13,926 bases of DNA from Syntrophaceae bacterium. Its GTDB lineage: Bacteria > Desulfobacterota > Syntrophorhabdia > Syntrophorhabdales > WCHB1-27. Shown in pieces: positions 1 through 8,225 of the stretch. The position numbers and the translations under genes are program-made. The notes beneath the pieces are model-generated. The model had not been told where the DNA came from, searched no databases, and was given only the letters and a program-made list of their open reading frames with translations. The first letter of the stretch is position 1, and the number at the start of each line of letters is the position of its first letter. The stretch spans positions 5,585-19,510 of the forward strand of contig PLSJ01000083.1 of the NCBI GenBank assembly GCA_003165115.1, written 5' to 3'.

Positions 1-433
1 GTCCCCAACCGCAGGCCCCGATCACGGTCCGGCTGCCGATTGCCTTTTTCACGATTGCAGTCGTCTCCCACAGGCCCTGCACGTCGCCGTCAAGAGCGAT
101 TCGGTCAACATCGACCTTATCCGGACCGGACGCATACTCAAAGGCCGTCTGCGTGACCCTCGGTGTTCCTTGTCTCGGATAAACAATCTGTCCTCCGAGC
201 GCCTTTACCGGGAGGTTGTTGAACCCGGAAGCCACCCAGACGGCGTCCGACGGTGCCTTGTTGAGAAAGGTCTGGGAGATCGCCCCTGCCATCAGGTCAG
301 GGTTTCCGATAACTTTTTCCAGCGGCAATCCCAGAGAGTTGAACGTCCAGGCCCCCGCGGAGAAAAGCACCACGGGCACGCGCTCCGTCTTTCGACCTTC
401 CAGCCTGTCGATGAGTATTTGTCTACCGGTCAT
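1..433 (-). CDS. UroD-fold (MtaA-like) methyltransferase, N-terminal part, cut by window edge
   Basis: The first 144 codons of a protein that continues past the left edge. It opens MTGRQILIDRLEGRKTERVP, the usual start of uroporphyrinogen-decarboxylase-fold proteins (R-x-x-R-x-P strand). Inside this operon a corrinoid methyltransferase role is likelier than heme synthesis. The visible part includes a segment around GVIGACGWG-like residues at its end (IGACGWG), matching the TGP/T-G strand region of the family. The zinc ligands (HxC and a later Cys) would lie outside the window, so the role as methyltransferase cannot be tested here. The ATG at 433 is preceded by AAGGA seven bases away. It follows the RidA gene by 73 bp with no terminator seen, so I infer the same operon. 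It is the third UroD-type gene of the cluster and clearly differs in sequence from the other two. Confidence 0.8.
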   Translation of the reverse strand, partial: MTGRQILIDRLEGRKTERVPVVLFSAGAWTFNSLGLPLEKVIGNPDLMAGAISQTFLNKAPSDAVWVASGFNNLPVKALGGQIVYPRQGTPRVTQTAFEYASGPDKVDVDRIALDGDVQGLWETTAIVKKAIGSRTVIGACGWG

Positions 434-506
434 AGGTTTTTCCTTCGTTGCACACGATAATCAAAGCGTTTCCCATCAGAAGGAATCGTCGTCGTAATCA
501 CCTGTG

Positions 507-968
507 TCACGCCTGCACCTCGACGATCATCTCGACTTCCACGGGCGCGCCGAGCGGGAGCCCACTGCTCCCCACGGCCGATCTGGCGTGCACGCCTGCG
601 TCACCGAAAACCTCCACGAGCAGGTCCGAAGCGCCGTTGAGCACGCGCGGGTGGTCCTTGAAGTCTTCTCCGCTTCTGACATACCCGGTGACCCTCACGA
701 TGTGCTTGATTTTGTCGAGACTGCCGACCACATTCCTGACGGCGGCCAGGCCGTTCAAGATCGCAATTCTCGCGCATTCCCGCGCTTCGTCCACGGAGAC
801 CTCGCGGCCGACCCTTCCCTCGAATTTCAGTCTCCCCCCGACCAGCGGAAGCTGGCCGGAAACAAAAACATAAGCCCCCGAAAGGACGGCAGGCGTGTAT
901 GACGCCACGGGTCTGGCGACTTCCGGCAAGGTAATTCCAAGGTCTTTCAGCCTTTCCTCGATTTTCAT
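507..968 (-). CDS. RidA/YjgF/YER057c/UK114-family protein
   Basis: A 153-residue protein of the RidA superfamily. RidA proper hydrolyses reactive enamine/imine intermediates, such as 2-aminoacrylate, released by PLP enzymes; other members have different or unknown roles. Visible family features are the VFVSGQLP strand (residues 34-41), the helix with N-G-L-A-A-V-R-N-V, and Arg129 in ARSAVG followed by Glu144 in PVEVEM. The Arg-Glu spacing of 15 equals that of Arg105-Glu120 in E. coli RidA, so the active-site pair is kept. It is longer than classic RidA (about 128), as in the subgroup with a longer N-terminus. I chose the ATG at 968 because GGAGG lies upstream; an ATG at 1010 would overlap the ATPase gene. 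It comes two genes after cysteine synthase, which suggests cleanup of PLP by-products, but that is inference. Confidence 0.88.
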   Translation of the reverse strand: MKIEERLKDLGITLPEVARPVASYTPAVLSGAYVFVSGQLPLVGGRLKFEGRVGREVSVDEARECARIAILNGLAAVRNVVGSLDKIKHIVRVTGYVRSGEDFKDHPRVLNGASDLLVEVFGDAGVHARSAVGSSGLPLGAPVEVEMIVEVQA

Positions 969-996
969 TTCTCTCTCTTCCTCCAGGTTTTCCCGG

Positions 997-1821
997 CTAA
1001 ATCCCGTCACCCGGCGGGCAAACGGTCCGGTCCGACGAAAGCTCGCTCATCACGTCCTCCTGCAAAAGCTCGATCAAATGGTTTCGAAGGAGCTGAAAAC
1101 GGTCGTTCCGGTATAACTCCCTGCGGACCCTGGGCCTCGGGATGTCTATTGTGCGGACCTCCTTTACCCTTCCCGGATTCATCCCTATGACGACGACTTT
1201 GCTTGCAAGGATCATCGCCTCGTCCACGTCGTGGGTCACGAAGACCACGGTCTTTGGTCTCTCCGATCCTTCCCGCTGCCACAGTTGAAGCAGCAGGTCC
1301 TGGAGCTTAGCCCTGGTCACGGCATCCACCGCACCGAAGGGCTCGTCCATAAGAAGGATCGGGGGGTTCACGGCGAATGCCCGCGCAATCGCGGCCCTCT
1401 GTCGCATGCCCCCGGACATATGGGATGGAAGTTTGTGGAAGGCCTGGTCAAGACCTACCAGGTCCAGGAACTCCTCGGCGACCTCCCTGAGCTGCCACCC
1501 CAACTGATGCGGAAACGCCTGTCTCAAGGCGAGAACTATGTTTTCTCCCGCCGACATCCAGGGGAAAAGGGTGTAGTCCTGGAAGACGATGCCGCGGTCG
1601 AGGCCCGGACCGGCCACTCTTTCACCGTTGATGGAGACTTCACCGGAAGAAGGAGCCGCGAGACCGGCGAGGAGTCTCATCAGGGAGCTTTTGCCGGCGC
1701 CGGAAGGCCCGAGAAGGCATACGAATTCGCCTTCGTCGATACTCAAAACGATATTTTCCAGTATGAGCTGCCGGCCGTAAGACAGGCTGACCCTGTCGAA
1801 GATTATGCCTCTGGTGTCCAC
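997..1821 (-). CDS. ABC transporter ATP-binding protein, nitrate/sulfonate/taurine (SsuB/TauB) type
   Basis: A cytoplasmic ATPase of 274 residues powering the importer formed with the permease and binding protein encoded upstream. All motifs are intact: Walker A GPSGAGKS (38-45), Q-loop Gln81 in VFQDYTLFPW, signature MSGGMRQR (135-142), Walker B ILLMDE (155-160) followed by PFGAVDAVTR, and the H-loop His197 in THD. The FPWM stretch after the Q-loop and the GMRQR signature are typical of the SsuB/TauB/NrtD subfamily. The start codon is GTG, with AAGGAG six bases upstream. The gene begins 10 bp after the cysteine synthase stop codon. It is unusual that CysK lies between the permease and ATPase genes. 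The C-terminus after about residue 245 is not conserved. The imported compound is unknown. Confidence 0.95.
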   Translation of the reverse strand: MDTRGIIFDRVSLSYGRQLILENIVLSIDEGEFVCLLGPSGAGKSSLMRLLAGLAAPSSGEVSINGERVAGPGLDRGIVFQDYTLFPWMSAGENIVLALRQAFPHQLGWQLREVAEEFLDLVGLDQAFHKLPSHMSGGMRQRAAIARAFAVNPPILLMDEPFGAVDAVTRAKLQDLLLQLWQREGSERPKTVVFVTHDVDEAMILASKVVVIGMNPGRVKEVRTIDIPRPRVRRELYRNDRFQLLRNHLIELLQEDVMSELSSDRTVCPPGDGI

Positions 1822-1831
1822 CCCTCTCTCC

Positions 1832-2758
1832 TTAAGCCTGAAAAAGCGGCGTGCTCAGATATCGCTCCCCGGTGTCCGGCAGTATCGCGACGATGAGCTT
1901 TCCTTTGTTCTCGCTTCGCCGTCCTATCTGCAGGGCGGCAAAGGCCGCCGCGCCGGAGGAGATGCCGACGAGCAGTCCTTCCTCACGGGCGAGCCTGCGC
2001 GCCGTTTCGATGGCCTCGTTGTTTCTCACCTTGAAGATCTCATCCACCAGCCTGAGGTTGAGCACGTCCGGCACGAACCCCGCGCCTATGCCCTGAATCT
2101 GATGGGGGCCGGCCACGCCTCCCGAGAGGACGGGCGATTCATGGGGCTCCACGGCGACGGCCTGAAATCCGGGCTTTCTGGGTTTGATTACCTCGGCGAT
2201 TCCCGTTACTGTCCCCCCGGTGCCTACCCCGGAGACGACGATATCGACCAATCCATCCGTATCTTCCCAGATCTCCTCTGCCGTCGTCGCCCGATGAACG
2301 GCGGGGTTCGCCGGGTTCTTGAACTGCTGGGGGATGAAGGAATCTGGGATCTGGGCAGCCAATTCTTCCGCCTTCCGTATAGCCCCCGCCATGCGCTCGG
2401 CGCCGGGCGTCAAGACCAGCTCGGCGCCATATGCCTTGAGCAGGCTTCTGCGCTCGATGCTCATGGTATCCGGCATGGTGAGGATAAGCCGGTAGCCTTT
2501 GGCGGCGGCGACAAAAGCCAGGGCGATGCCCGTATTGCCGCTTGTCGGCTCGATAATGACCGTATCTTTTTTGATGAGGCCTTTCTCTTCCGCGTCCCTT
2601 ATCATAGCGAACCCGATCCGGTCCTTGACGCTGCCCGCAGGGTTGAAGGACTCTATCTTCACGACTATGTCAGCCGGAAGGCCCTCGGTTATCTTGTGCA
2701 ATCGGAGAAGGGGAGTCCTTCCGATCAGCTCCGTTAAATTCTCTCTGATTCGTGCCAT
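1832..2758 (-). CDS. cysK: Cysteine synthase (O-acetylserine sulfhydrylase), PLP-dependent
   Basis: A fold-type II PLP enzyme of 308 residues, the usual CysK length. In the family it replaces the acetyl group of O-acetylserine with sulfide to make cysteine. The PLP lysine is Lys45 in NPAGSVKDR. The substrate loop TSGNTG lies at 72-77, the phosphate-binding loop GVGTGGT at 177-183, the Ser near the pyridine nitrogen in GISSGA (265-270), and [10 protein letters not shown] at 294-303. The EP..SPVLSGG and QGIGAGF segments match CysK more than cystathionine beta-synthase, and there is no regulatory extension. AGGAGG lies eight bases before the ATG. Its place inside an ABC-importer operon suggests that sulfide or a thiol is released from the imported compound and fixed here, or that the enzyme acts on a different beta-substituted serine. 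That is inference. Confidence 0.93.
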   Translation of the reverse strand: MARIRENLTELIGRTPLLRLHKITEGLPADIVVKIESFNPAGSVKDRIGFAMIRDAEEKGLIKKDTVIIEPTSGNTGIALAFVAAAKGYRLILTMPDTMSIERRSLLKAYGAELVLTPGAERMAGAIRKAEELAAQIPDSFIPQQFKNPANPAVHRATTAEEIWEDTDGLVDIVVSGVGTGGTVTGIAEVIKPRKPGFQAVAVEPHESPVLSGGVAGPHQIQGIGAGFVPDVLNLRLVDEIFKVRNNEAIETARRLAREEGLLVGISSGAAAFAALQIGRRSENKGKLIVAILPDTGERYLSTPLFQA

Positions 2759-2801
2759 TTGATGTTCCTCCTTCGTTTATTTGGCTCTATTCGGGCGACG
2801 A

Positions 2802-3725
2802 CTACCGGCGCCACCGGAGCAAGTGCTTTTCGGCCTTATCGAAGCCGAACATGATTACGGTGACCACAACGCCCGCATAGAGGATACCGACGATGACCCG
2901 GGGGTAGTCAGCGAAGTCGGAAATATACTTTACCCACCAGCCAAGACCGGATGTGGCGCCGATCATCTCGGCCGCCGTGAGCAGGATGAAGGACATGGCG
3001 AGCCCGATCGTGGCCCCCGTGATTATCGATGGGAGCGTCCCGGGGAAGATTACTTTCGTGATCATGGTGCGAGACCCGAGCTTCAGCACCCGCGCGGAGT
3101 CGATCAACCGGCCCTCGATCGTGTGTACCCCGTTCAAGGTGTTGATGAAGACAGGCCAAAAGGCGCCTATGAAGATGACGAACATAGAGGAAAGCTTGAA
3201 CGTGGGCAGCATGACGATGGCGTACGGGATATACACCGTCGGAGGGACCGGGCCGAGCACCCTGGTGATGGGCGTGGCCGTCCTCTTCAGCCTGCCGACC
3301 CAGCCCGAGACCAATCCCAGGGGTACGGCCGTGAGAAGGGCGGCCCCGTACCCGACGAGGAGGATCTCGAGGGAGCCTGCGGCGCCTTTGAGCGCAGCCG
3401 GCGTTTCCTTGATGAAGAGATCGAGCACGAGGGCCGGGGAGGGGAAGAGCATTTTGTCGAGGACGTCCAGCTTCACTGTCAGTAACTGCCACGTCCCCAG
3501 CGATACGAACACGAGGGAGAGAAGATCGCCTGCTGTCTGGACCCTCTCATTCCCTCTGCCCAGATGCGCATAAACAAGATAGGACGCCCCCAGGAGCCCT
3601 ATGAGGAGCTGATAGAGAACCGCGGATTCGTCGGTCCTCCGGTCGGGCAGGAATTGCAGGCAGACGAGGGCCACAAAGAGGATGTTCGGAACCGTCATGA
3701 GCTTTTTTAACCACGCCGTCTTCAT
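2802..3725 (-). CDS. ABC transporter permease, SsuC/TauC type, with extra N-terminal membrane segments
   Basis: An inner-membrane permease of the BPD_transp_1 family, 307 residues from the chosen start. The cytoplasmic EAA-type coupling loop is at about 204-234 (EGRLIDSARVLKLGS ... FPGTLPS). Core membrane helices lie near 119-141, 164-197, 230-252 and 274-295. About 110 residues precede the core, with three further hydrophobic stretches (about 12-26, 37-53, 66-83), more than the roughly 250-280 residues usual for SsuC. I prefer the ATG at 3725: AAGGGG lies seven bases upstream and the start MKTAWLKKLM suits a membrane protein. An in-frame ATG at 3812, 13 bp after the binding-protein gene, would add 29 gly/arg-rich residues but has only a weak ribosome site. 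It pairs with the adjacent binding protein and the ATPase two genes downstream. Confidence 0.9.
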   Translation of the reverse strand: MKTAWLKKLMTVPNILFVALVCLQFLPDRRTDESAVLYQLLIGLLGASYLVYAHLGRGNERVQTAGDLLSLVFVSLGTWQLLTVKLDVLDKMLFPSPALVLDLFIKETPAALKGAAGSLEILLVGYGAALLTAVPLGLVSGWVGRLKRTATPITRVLGPVPPTVYIPYAIVMLPTFKLSSMFVIFIGAFWPVFINTLNGVHTIEGRLIDSARVLKLGSRTMITKVIFPGTLPSIITGATIGLAMSFILLTAAEMIGATSGLGWWVKYISDFADYPRVIVGILYAGVVVTVIMFGFDKAEKHLLRWRR

Positions 3726-3825
3726 GAATCCACCCCTTCCTCCGGCCCACGCCGCCACCTTTTGCCGGCAGTTCGATCCCGGCAGTGTCGCTTCGACTGT
3801 CATGTCTTTCATCTGCCCACCAATA

Positions 3826-4866
3826 TCAGGCCCTGAATGCGGCCTTCAGCGCTTTATAGTCCTTCTCGTTCGGGTACTCCCTGATCAACCCGTCCAGCGC
3901 CTTCCGGAATGTCCCCGTATTTATATAGGCGTCTACCTTTTTTGCCGACGAGATGTATTCCGCATCGTTCATATAGTCCCAGAAATGGATGACCATCTGC
4001 TTATCGGGGTCCGGGCTCAGATACAGGTTCCCGTGGTAAAGGTCTTTCTTGAGTATGGCCTTGTCGATCTTCACGTACTTGCTCGTGATATCGACGGTTT
4101 CGTCGGGCGTGGTCTTGTAAAAGGCATGGGCCCTTATCAAGGCCCTCATGAATCTTACATAATCGGCTTCATTTGCCTTGAGTTTAGAGGTGAGCGTCAC
4201 CTGCCTGCAGCACGTGTGGCCGGAAAGGATATCGCCGGAGAGCTTGGCCACTTTCAGACCCTGCTGCTCCGCGAGGGTGAGGAAAGGGGGCCACAGGATG
4301 CCGGCGTCCACGCTGCCTTTTTTTACCGCCTCCAGCACCGCGCCCGGGGAATCGAGCTCCTTGATGGTGACATCCTTCTTCCAGTCGATGCCCGTATGGT
4401 GCAGGCCGCCCCTGAAAACCACATCACCCGTCTGCAGCCGGACCGTTGCGATTGTCTTGCCCCTGTAATTTTTCAGGTCCTTGAATTGTTCGGCCTTCTC
4501 GGGTTTTGCCACGAGCCCGTGACCTTCCGACATCTGTCCCCCGAAGATGGTGATATCCGCTCCTTTTGCGATGAAGAGGAGAGGAGGGGCCGTCCCGAAG
4601 CTGCCCGCGTCCAGTTTTCCTGAGGTGATGGCATTCATGCCCTCACCGGAATTGGTGAAAAGAAAAAGCTGCACGTCGAGCCCTTCCTGTTCGAAGTAGC
4701 CCTTTTCCTTGGCGATGAAGTACATGGCGTGGCCGGTCGAGGCGAGATAGCCCACGTTGAACCTCTTTAGCTCCCTGTCAGCGGCCCCACCGTATGACGC
4801 CGCAAGAAGAGAAATAATCGCTCCAATCGCCAAACCCGCCATAATCTTCCCGTACGGTTTTTTCAT
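3826..4866 (-). CDS. ABC transporter substrate-binding protein, NMT1/THI5-like (SsuA/TauA family)
   Basis: A secreted or periplasmic binding protein of 346 residues. Residues 1-29 form a signal peptide: Lys-rich start, hydrophobic core about 9-23, and a likely cut after GGA near 28. No lipobox cysteine is visible, so it should be soluble. The mature part begins KRFNVGYLASTGHAMYFIAK and continues with KGYFEQEGLDVQLF, the usual first lobe of NMT1/SsuA-like proteins for sulfonates, taurine, nitrate or pyrimidine precursors. The GTAPPLLFIAKGADI stretch (91-105) and the SVDAGILWPPF stretch (185-195) are also typical. A Cys-Cys pair occurs in GHTCCRQV, which is unusual for a secreted protein. AAGGAGG sits upstream of the ATG. 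The ligand cannot be named from the sequence. Confidence 0.92.
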   Translation of the reverse strand: MKKPYGKIMAGLAIGAIISLLAASYGGAADRELKRFNVGYLASTGHAMYFIAKEKGYFEQEGLDVQLFLFTNSGEGMNAITSGKLDAGSFGTAPPLLFIAKGADITIFGGQMSEGHGLVAKPEKAEQFKDLKNYRGKTIATVRLQTGDVVFRGGLHHTGIDWKKDVTIKELDSPGAVLEAVKKGSVDAGILWPPFLTLAEQQGLKVAKLSGDILSGHTCCRQVTLTSKLKANEADYVRFMRALIRAHAFYKTTPDETVDITSKYVKIDKAILKKDLYHGNLYLSPDPDKQMVIHFWDYMNDAEYISSAKKVDAYINTGTFRKALDGLIREYPNEKDYKALKAAFRA

Positions 4867-4887
4867 GATACTCTGCCTCCTTGATAG

Positions 4888-5541
4888 TTATTTCGGCTCA
4901 TCCCTGTTCAACAGCCTCTTGTAATAGAAGCCGCTCGTATAGAGCGCCGCCGCCGGGTTGTGCCCGAGCACGCGGTCTTTCGTAATCAACGTGGTAACCA
5001 GGGCCTTTGAATACTTTATGAAAAGCGAGTCGTGGCCCACGCAAAGCCCGATTATCACGTTGAGATCGGTCTTGCGTTTGTTGAGCAGCCGTGCCTGCAT
5101 AACAGGATTGCACAGGGCTTCGTGAGAACCGGGCTGCACCTTCAGTTCCTCCGGGATGCCGATCTCGCTTTTATCGACCGAGCCCACCTTGCAGATCACG
5201 CCGTAGCTCTCAAGCCCTTTTACCTCCAGGATTTTGGCGAATGTCAGCGCCTCGGCCGCCAGTCCCACGCACGCGGCAATGCCTATCTTCCGTGCCCCTA
5301 AAGCCTTGGCAAAGGCGACGATCTCTTCGACCCGCGTCAATGTGCCGAAGTACCTGCCCTCGATCTCTGCCGCGGCCCGTGCGACCTTCGATACCTGCGA
5401 GCCGTCCCGGTAAAGGTCGAGCACTTCCGCGAGTTCCTCCGGGTCCAGCCGCCCGGTCAGGCAGAACCCTGGAAACTTTCCCTCCTTCCTGTAGCAGTTT
5501 TGTGTGCCGCAGCTCATGCAGGTCCTTTCCTGTTTCTTCAT
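4888..5541 (-). CDS. DUF1847 family cysteine-rich protein, probably metal-binding
   Basis: A 217-residue protein that I recognise as DUF1847, a family without an established function. The N-terminus has four cysteines, C8-x2-C11-x4-C16-x10-C27, in a pattern suggesting a metal or Fe-S site. Further conserved-looking cysteines are C91 (IAACVG), C117 (VICKVG), C144 (ALCNPV) and C167 (GLCVGHD, with His170). The alternating strand and Cys pattern could hold a second metal site. The ATG at 5541 is chosen because GGAAGGGAG precedes it and it falls 10 bp after the RACo stop; an upstream in-frame ATG at 5586 would overlap RACo. Its position between the corrinoid enzymes and the importer suggests a part in the same pathway, perhaps redox or metal handling, but nothing in the sequence proves it. 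Confidence 0.85.
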   Translation of the reverse strand: MKKQERTCMSCGTQNCYRKEGKFPGFCLTGRLDPEELAEVLDLYRDGSQVSKVARAAAEIEGRYFGTLTRVEEIVAFAKALGARKIGIAACVGLAAEALTFAKILEVKGLESYGVICKVGSVDKSEIGIPEELKVQPGSHEALCNPVMQARLLNKRKTDLNVIIGLCVGHDSLFIKYSKALVTTLITKDRVLGHNPAAALYTSGFYYKRLLNRDEPK

Positions 5542-5551
5542 TGCTCCCTTC

Positions 5552-7192
5552 CTAGAATCTGAGGAAATTGACGAATGTCCTGTCAAAATCCTTGTAGTTT
5601 GCCAGCTCTATGGTCCGTACTGCTTCGACGACCCCTTTCATCTCCGTCCTGTATCCCTTGTTCACGAGAAAGGCGATCCCTCCCGATTTGGACGTGTTCC
5701 CCACGAAGCTGACCTTGCCCCCGAAGCTTTCCGGCAAAAGGCCGAGGGCCAGGAGGTTCTTCTCCCGGAGGTGATAGCCGAAGGCGCCCGCGATCAGGAC
5801 CTCGTCCACATCACCGGGTCCGACCCCCGCATCGCGGAGGAGATATTCGACCCCGGTCCTTATGGCCCCTTTGGCAAGCTGCACCTGCCTGACGTCGGCT
5901 TGGGAAAGATAGACCGAATCGCTCAAGGCAAAGACGGGCTTGCCGTCTTTCAATCCGAGCCTTCCCTTGAACACACCGGGAAGGCGCCCGTTGCCGTTAG
6001 TCGCGATCCGGCCGTTCCTGTCGATCGCACCGTGTACGACCAGCTCTCCCACTATGTCGACCAGGCCGCTTCCGCAGATGCCCTTCGGGGCAGTCTGACC
6101 GATCGTGCCGACAAGCAGCTCGCCTTCCTTCGTCACCTCGAACGATTCTATGGCCCCGTCGCCGGCCCTCATGCCGAAGGTAATGTTCATGCCCTCGAAA
6201 GCAGGCCCCGCCGCCGTCGAAGAGGCAACCAAACGCCCATCGCTCGCGATGACCATCTCCCCGTTGGTGCCGATATCGATAAACAGGGTGATGCCTTTTC
6301 TCTCATGGAGTCTCGTGGCGAGTACCCCTGAGGTGATATCGGCACCAACGAAGCCGGAGATGACGGGCGGGAGGTAGAGGCTCGCGAATTCGGCGATCCC
6401 AGGACCTCCGCCCCGGGGGAGGGGCAGGTACCCGCCCCGAAGGACCGGGGTGTAGGGATACCTGCCCAGGGAGGACGGGTCCGTGTTGGTGGCGAGGTGC
6501 AGCATCGTCGTGTTGCCGCTGTAGACCATCTCGTAGATATGGCGCTTCTCGATGTCTGATTGCTGGGCCAGCTCGCCTATCATGCGATCGGCTTCCGATA
6601 CGAAAAGCCCGTACAATTGGGCCAGGCCCACCCTGTCCGATGCGAGCTTGATCCGGGAGAGCACGTCCTGGCCATGCAGGCTCTGGGGATTGAGGGCGGA
6701 AGTGGAAGCGACCTCCTTTCCCTCTTTCAAATCGACGAGGGTCGCGACCAGCGTCGTTGTCCCTATATCGACGACGACGCCGTACACAAACCCTGTCGTA
6801 TCGCCGTTTTCGCGGCCGAGCCCCCGGCCACCGCCGAGAATGATTGTCTCCGGCCCGGCCGTCGAGAGCTCTTTCGTGATGAAAGGATCTGTTTCCCCGG
6901 CCTCGCTCGTTCCGGCCTCCAGGACCCGTACGGATTCCTTTCCCCATTCGCCCGTCAGCTCGACGGCTCTACCCTCGCCCGCCTTGGTCTGGCATGCGGC
7001 TACGGCGATCCCGTCTTTCTCTCCCCCGGTGCCGTTCCGGCCGAGGAGGGTAACCTTGCACTTTCCGCATTTTCCCGTACCGTTGCAGGGCGCCTCCAGA
7101 CTGATGCCCGCCTTTCGCGCGGCATCGAGGATGGTTTCGTCCGGCCGGACATCAACGCTGACATTCGCGGGGAAAAACGTCACTCTAGCCAC
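5552..7192 (-). CDS. RACo-type reductive activator of corrinoid protein (2Fe-2S ferredoxin plus ASKHA-like ATPase)
   Basis: A 546-residue protein that restores inactive Co(II) corrinoid to Co(I) using ATP and a low-potential electron donor. The N-terminal [2Fe-2S] domain has the plant-type cysteines C36-x5-C42-x2-C45 and C67 (APCNGTGKCGKC, then AACQ). After a linker come ATPase-fold motifs: VVVDIGTTT (about 139-147), SGNTTMLH, FIDIGTNGEM (about 304-313), AAGPAFEG, GICGSGL and LIAGAFG. This is the DUF4445/RACo arrangement. I chose the GTG at 7192, which overlaps the previous stop by 8 bp and has AAGGAG about ten bases upstream. An in-frame ATG at 7216 has no ribosome site and would overlap by 32 bp. 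It directly follows the corrinoid and methyltransferase genes it should serve. Confidence 0.93.
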   Translation of the reverse strand: MARVTFFPANVSVDVRPDETILDAARKAGISLEAPCNGTGKCGKCKVTLLGRNGTGGEKDGIAVAACQTKAGEGRAVELTGEWGKESVRVLEAGTSEAGETDPFITKELSTAGPETIILGGGRGLGRENGDTTGFVYGVVVDIGTTTLVATLVDLKEGKEVASTSALNPQSLHGQDVLSRIKLASDRVGLAQLYGLFVSEADRMIGELAQQSDIEKRHIYEMVYSGNTTMLHLATNTDPSSLGRYPYTPVLRGGYLPLPRGGGPGIAEFASLYLPPVISGFVGADITSGVLATRLHERKGITLFIDIGTNGEMVIASDGRLVASSTAAGPAFEGMNITFGMRAGDGAIESFEVTKEGELLVGTIGQTAPKGICGSGLVDIVGELVVHGAIDRNGRIATNGNGRLPGVFKGRLGLKDGKPVFALSDSVYLSQADVRQVQLAKGAIRTGVEYLLRDAGVGPGDVDEVLIAGAFGYHLREKNLLALGLLPESFGGKVSFVGNTSKSGGIAFLVNKGYRTEMKGVVEAVRTIELANYKDFDRTFVNFLRF

Positions 7193-8225
7193 GGGGACGG
7201 GTCTCCTTTGCCGCATCTGTCATGGCCCTGATCAGCGCGAGCGACGTGGACGTCGAGAGGCCGCAGGCGGGAGCGATAATGTCGATCCCTTCATCGACCA
7301 GGCGCGTCGTTGTACGGGCCACCCGGTCCGGGTCGCCGAATTCCAGGAGATAGGTGCTCACGTTCCCCATGGTCACAAGGCCGGGGAACTCCTCCTTCAG
7401 GCGCACCAGGCTCACGACGACGTCCGTGCTGATCGCATCGACGCGCAGCTCGGGCAGCAGGTGCTTCACGGAGCCGATGTTCCCGCAGATGTGGAGGATG
7501 ACCGGGACACCCGCGATGCGCACCCGGTCCGCGATGCGGTTGATATACCTGACCGCGTACTCTTTGAACGCGTGGGGTCCCAGTATCTCGCCGGTCGCGC
7601 TCGGGTCCCCGATGGCGATGCACGAGGCTCCATGCTCCACCATCCGTTCCGCGAAGGCAGCCAGAAGGTTGCTCACGTAGTCGAGCACCTCGTGGCTCCG
7701 TTCCCGCTTCAAATGGAGTTCCTTGTAAAAGGTGACGGGGTCCACGAGGGAAGCGGCAAGGCTTATGGGGCCGGTGAGGGTCCCGGTAACGGGGACGTGG
7801 GGGTGGGACCTGGACAGCTTCTCGATAGCCCCGAGCACCACCGGTATTCTTCCTGAGCGGAGCATATCTTCTACATCACGGAATTCGACGTCGGAGACCG
7901 AAGGATAGGCTTCCTTTTCTATCTTTGGCTCGCAAGAAAGGCTGCCCAGACTTATGTCGCTGCCCGCGACTTCCGCTTCAACGGTCATGCAAAAGGGAAG
8001 GCCGAAGTTCTCGAAACCTGTCTGTTCGTAGACATCCAGGGCGATTTGCACCATGAGGTCCACATCCCCGTGACCCTCGGGGAGTCTTCGGCCTGTCCGT
8101 TCCATGATCTCGACTACGGCCGCGTTCATCATACCGCCCACGCAGATAACGGGCGGGCGGTCGACCAATTCCTGCTCCTTGTTGAGGACGCCGAGCAGGC
8201 GCTCTTTGGGCGTCGGTGTTTCCAT
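7185..8225 (-). CDS. UroD-fold corrinoid methyltransferase, MtaA/MtbA-like, second copy
   Basis: A 346-residue protein of the uroporphyrinogen-decarboxylase superfamily. Relatives with zinc move methyl groups between corrinoid proteins and thiols or other acceptors. The zinc ligands of the MtaA/MtbA pattern are present: His245 and Cys247 in ILHICGN, and Cys321 in APACGLS. The TLTGP segment (149-153), the GDPSATG segment and MGNVS (286-290) are family strands. Its ATG shares one base with the stop of the preceding gene (TGATG), so translation is likely coupled. It is clearly diverged from the adjacent paralogue, for example GDPSATG here versus TDPMSSS there. One of the two may take the methyl from the substrate and the other pass it from corrinoid to acceptor, but which does which is not decided by the sequence. 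Confidence 0.9.
   Translation of the reverse strand: METPTPKERLLGVLNKEQELVDRPPVICVGGMMNAAVVEIMERTGRRLPEGHGDVDLMVQIALDVYEQTGFENFGLPFCMTVEAEVAGSDISLGSLSCEPKIEKEAYPSVSDVEFRDVEDMLRSGRIPVVLGAIEKLSRSHPHVPVTGTLTGPISLAASLVDPVTFYKELHLKRERSHEVLDYVSNLLAAFAERMVEHGASCIAIGDPSATGEILGPHAFKEYAVRYINRIADRVRIAGVPVILHICGNIGSVKHLLPELRVDAISTDVVVSLVRLKEEFPGLVTMGNVSTYLLEFGDPDRVARTTTRLVDEGIDIIAPACGLSTSTSLALIRAMTDAAKETRPRG

Noticed and set aside
1805..2737. Plus-strand open frame of 310 codons opposite cysK
   Set aside because: It is a shadow of the cysK gene. Its translation has no family features, while the minus strand has every CysK motif.
6552..7856. Long plus-strand open frame (434 codons) opposite RACo and a methyltransferase gene
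   Set aside because: It lies antisense to two clearly conserved genes. It is a by-product of GC-rich codon use and has no recognisable domain or ribosome site.
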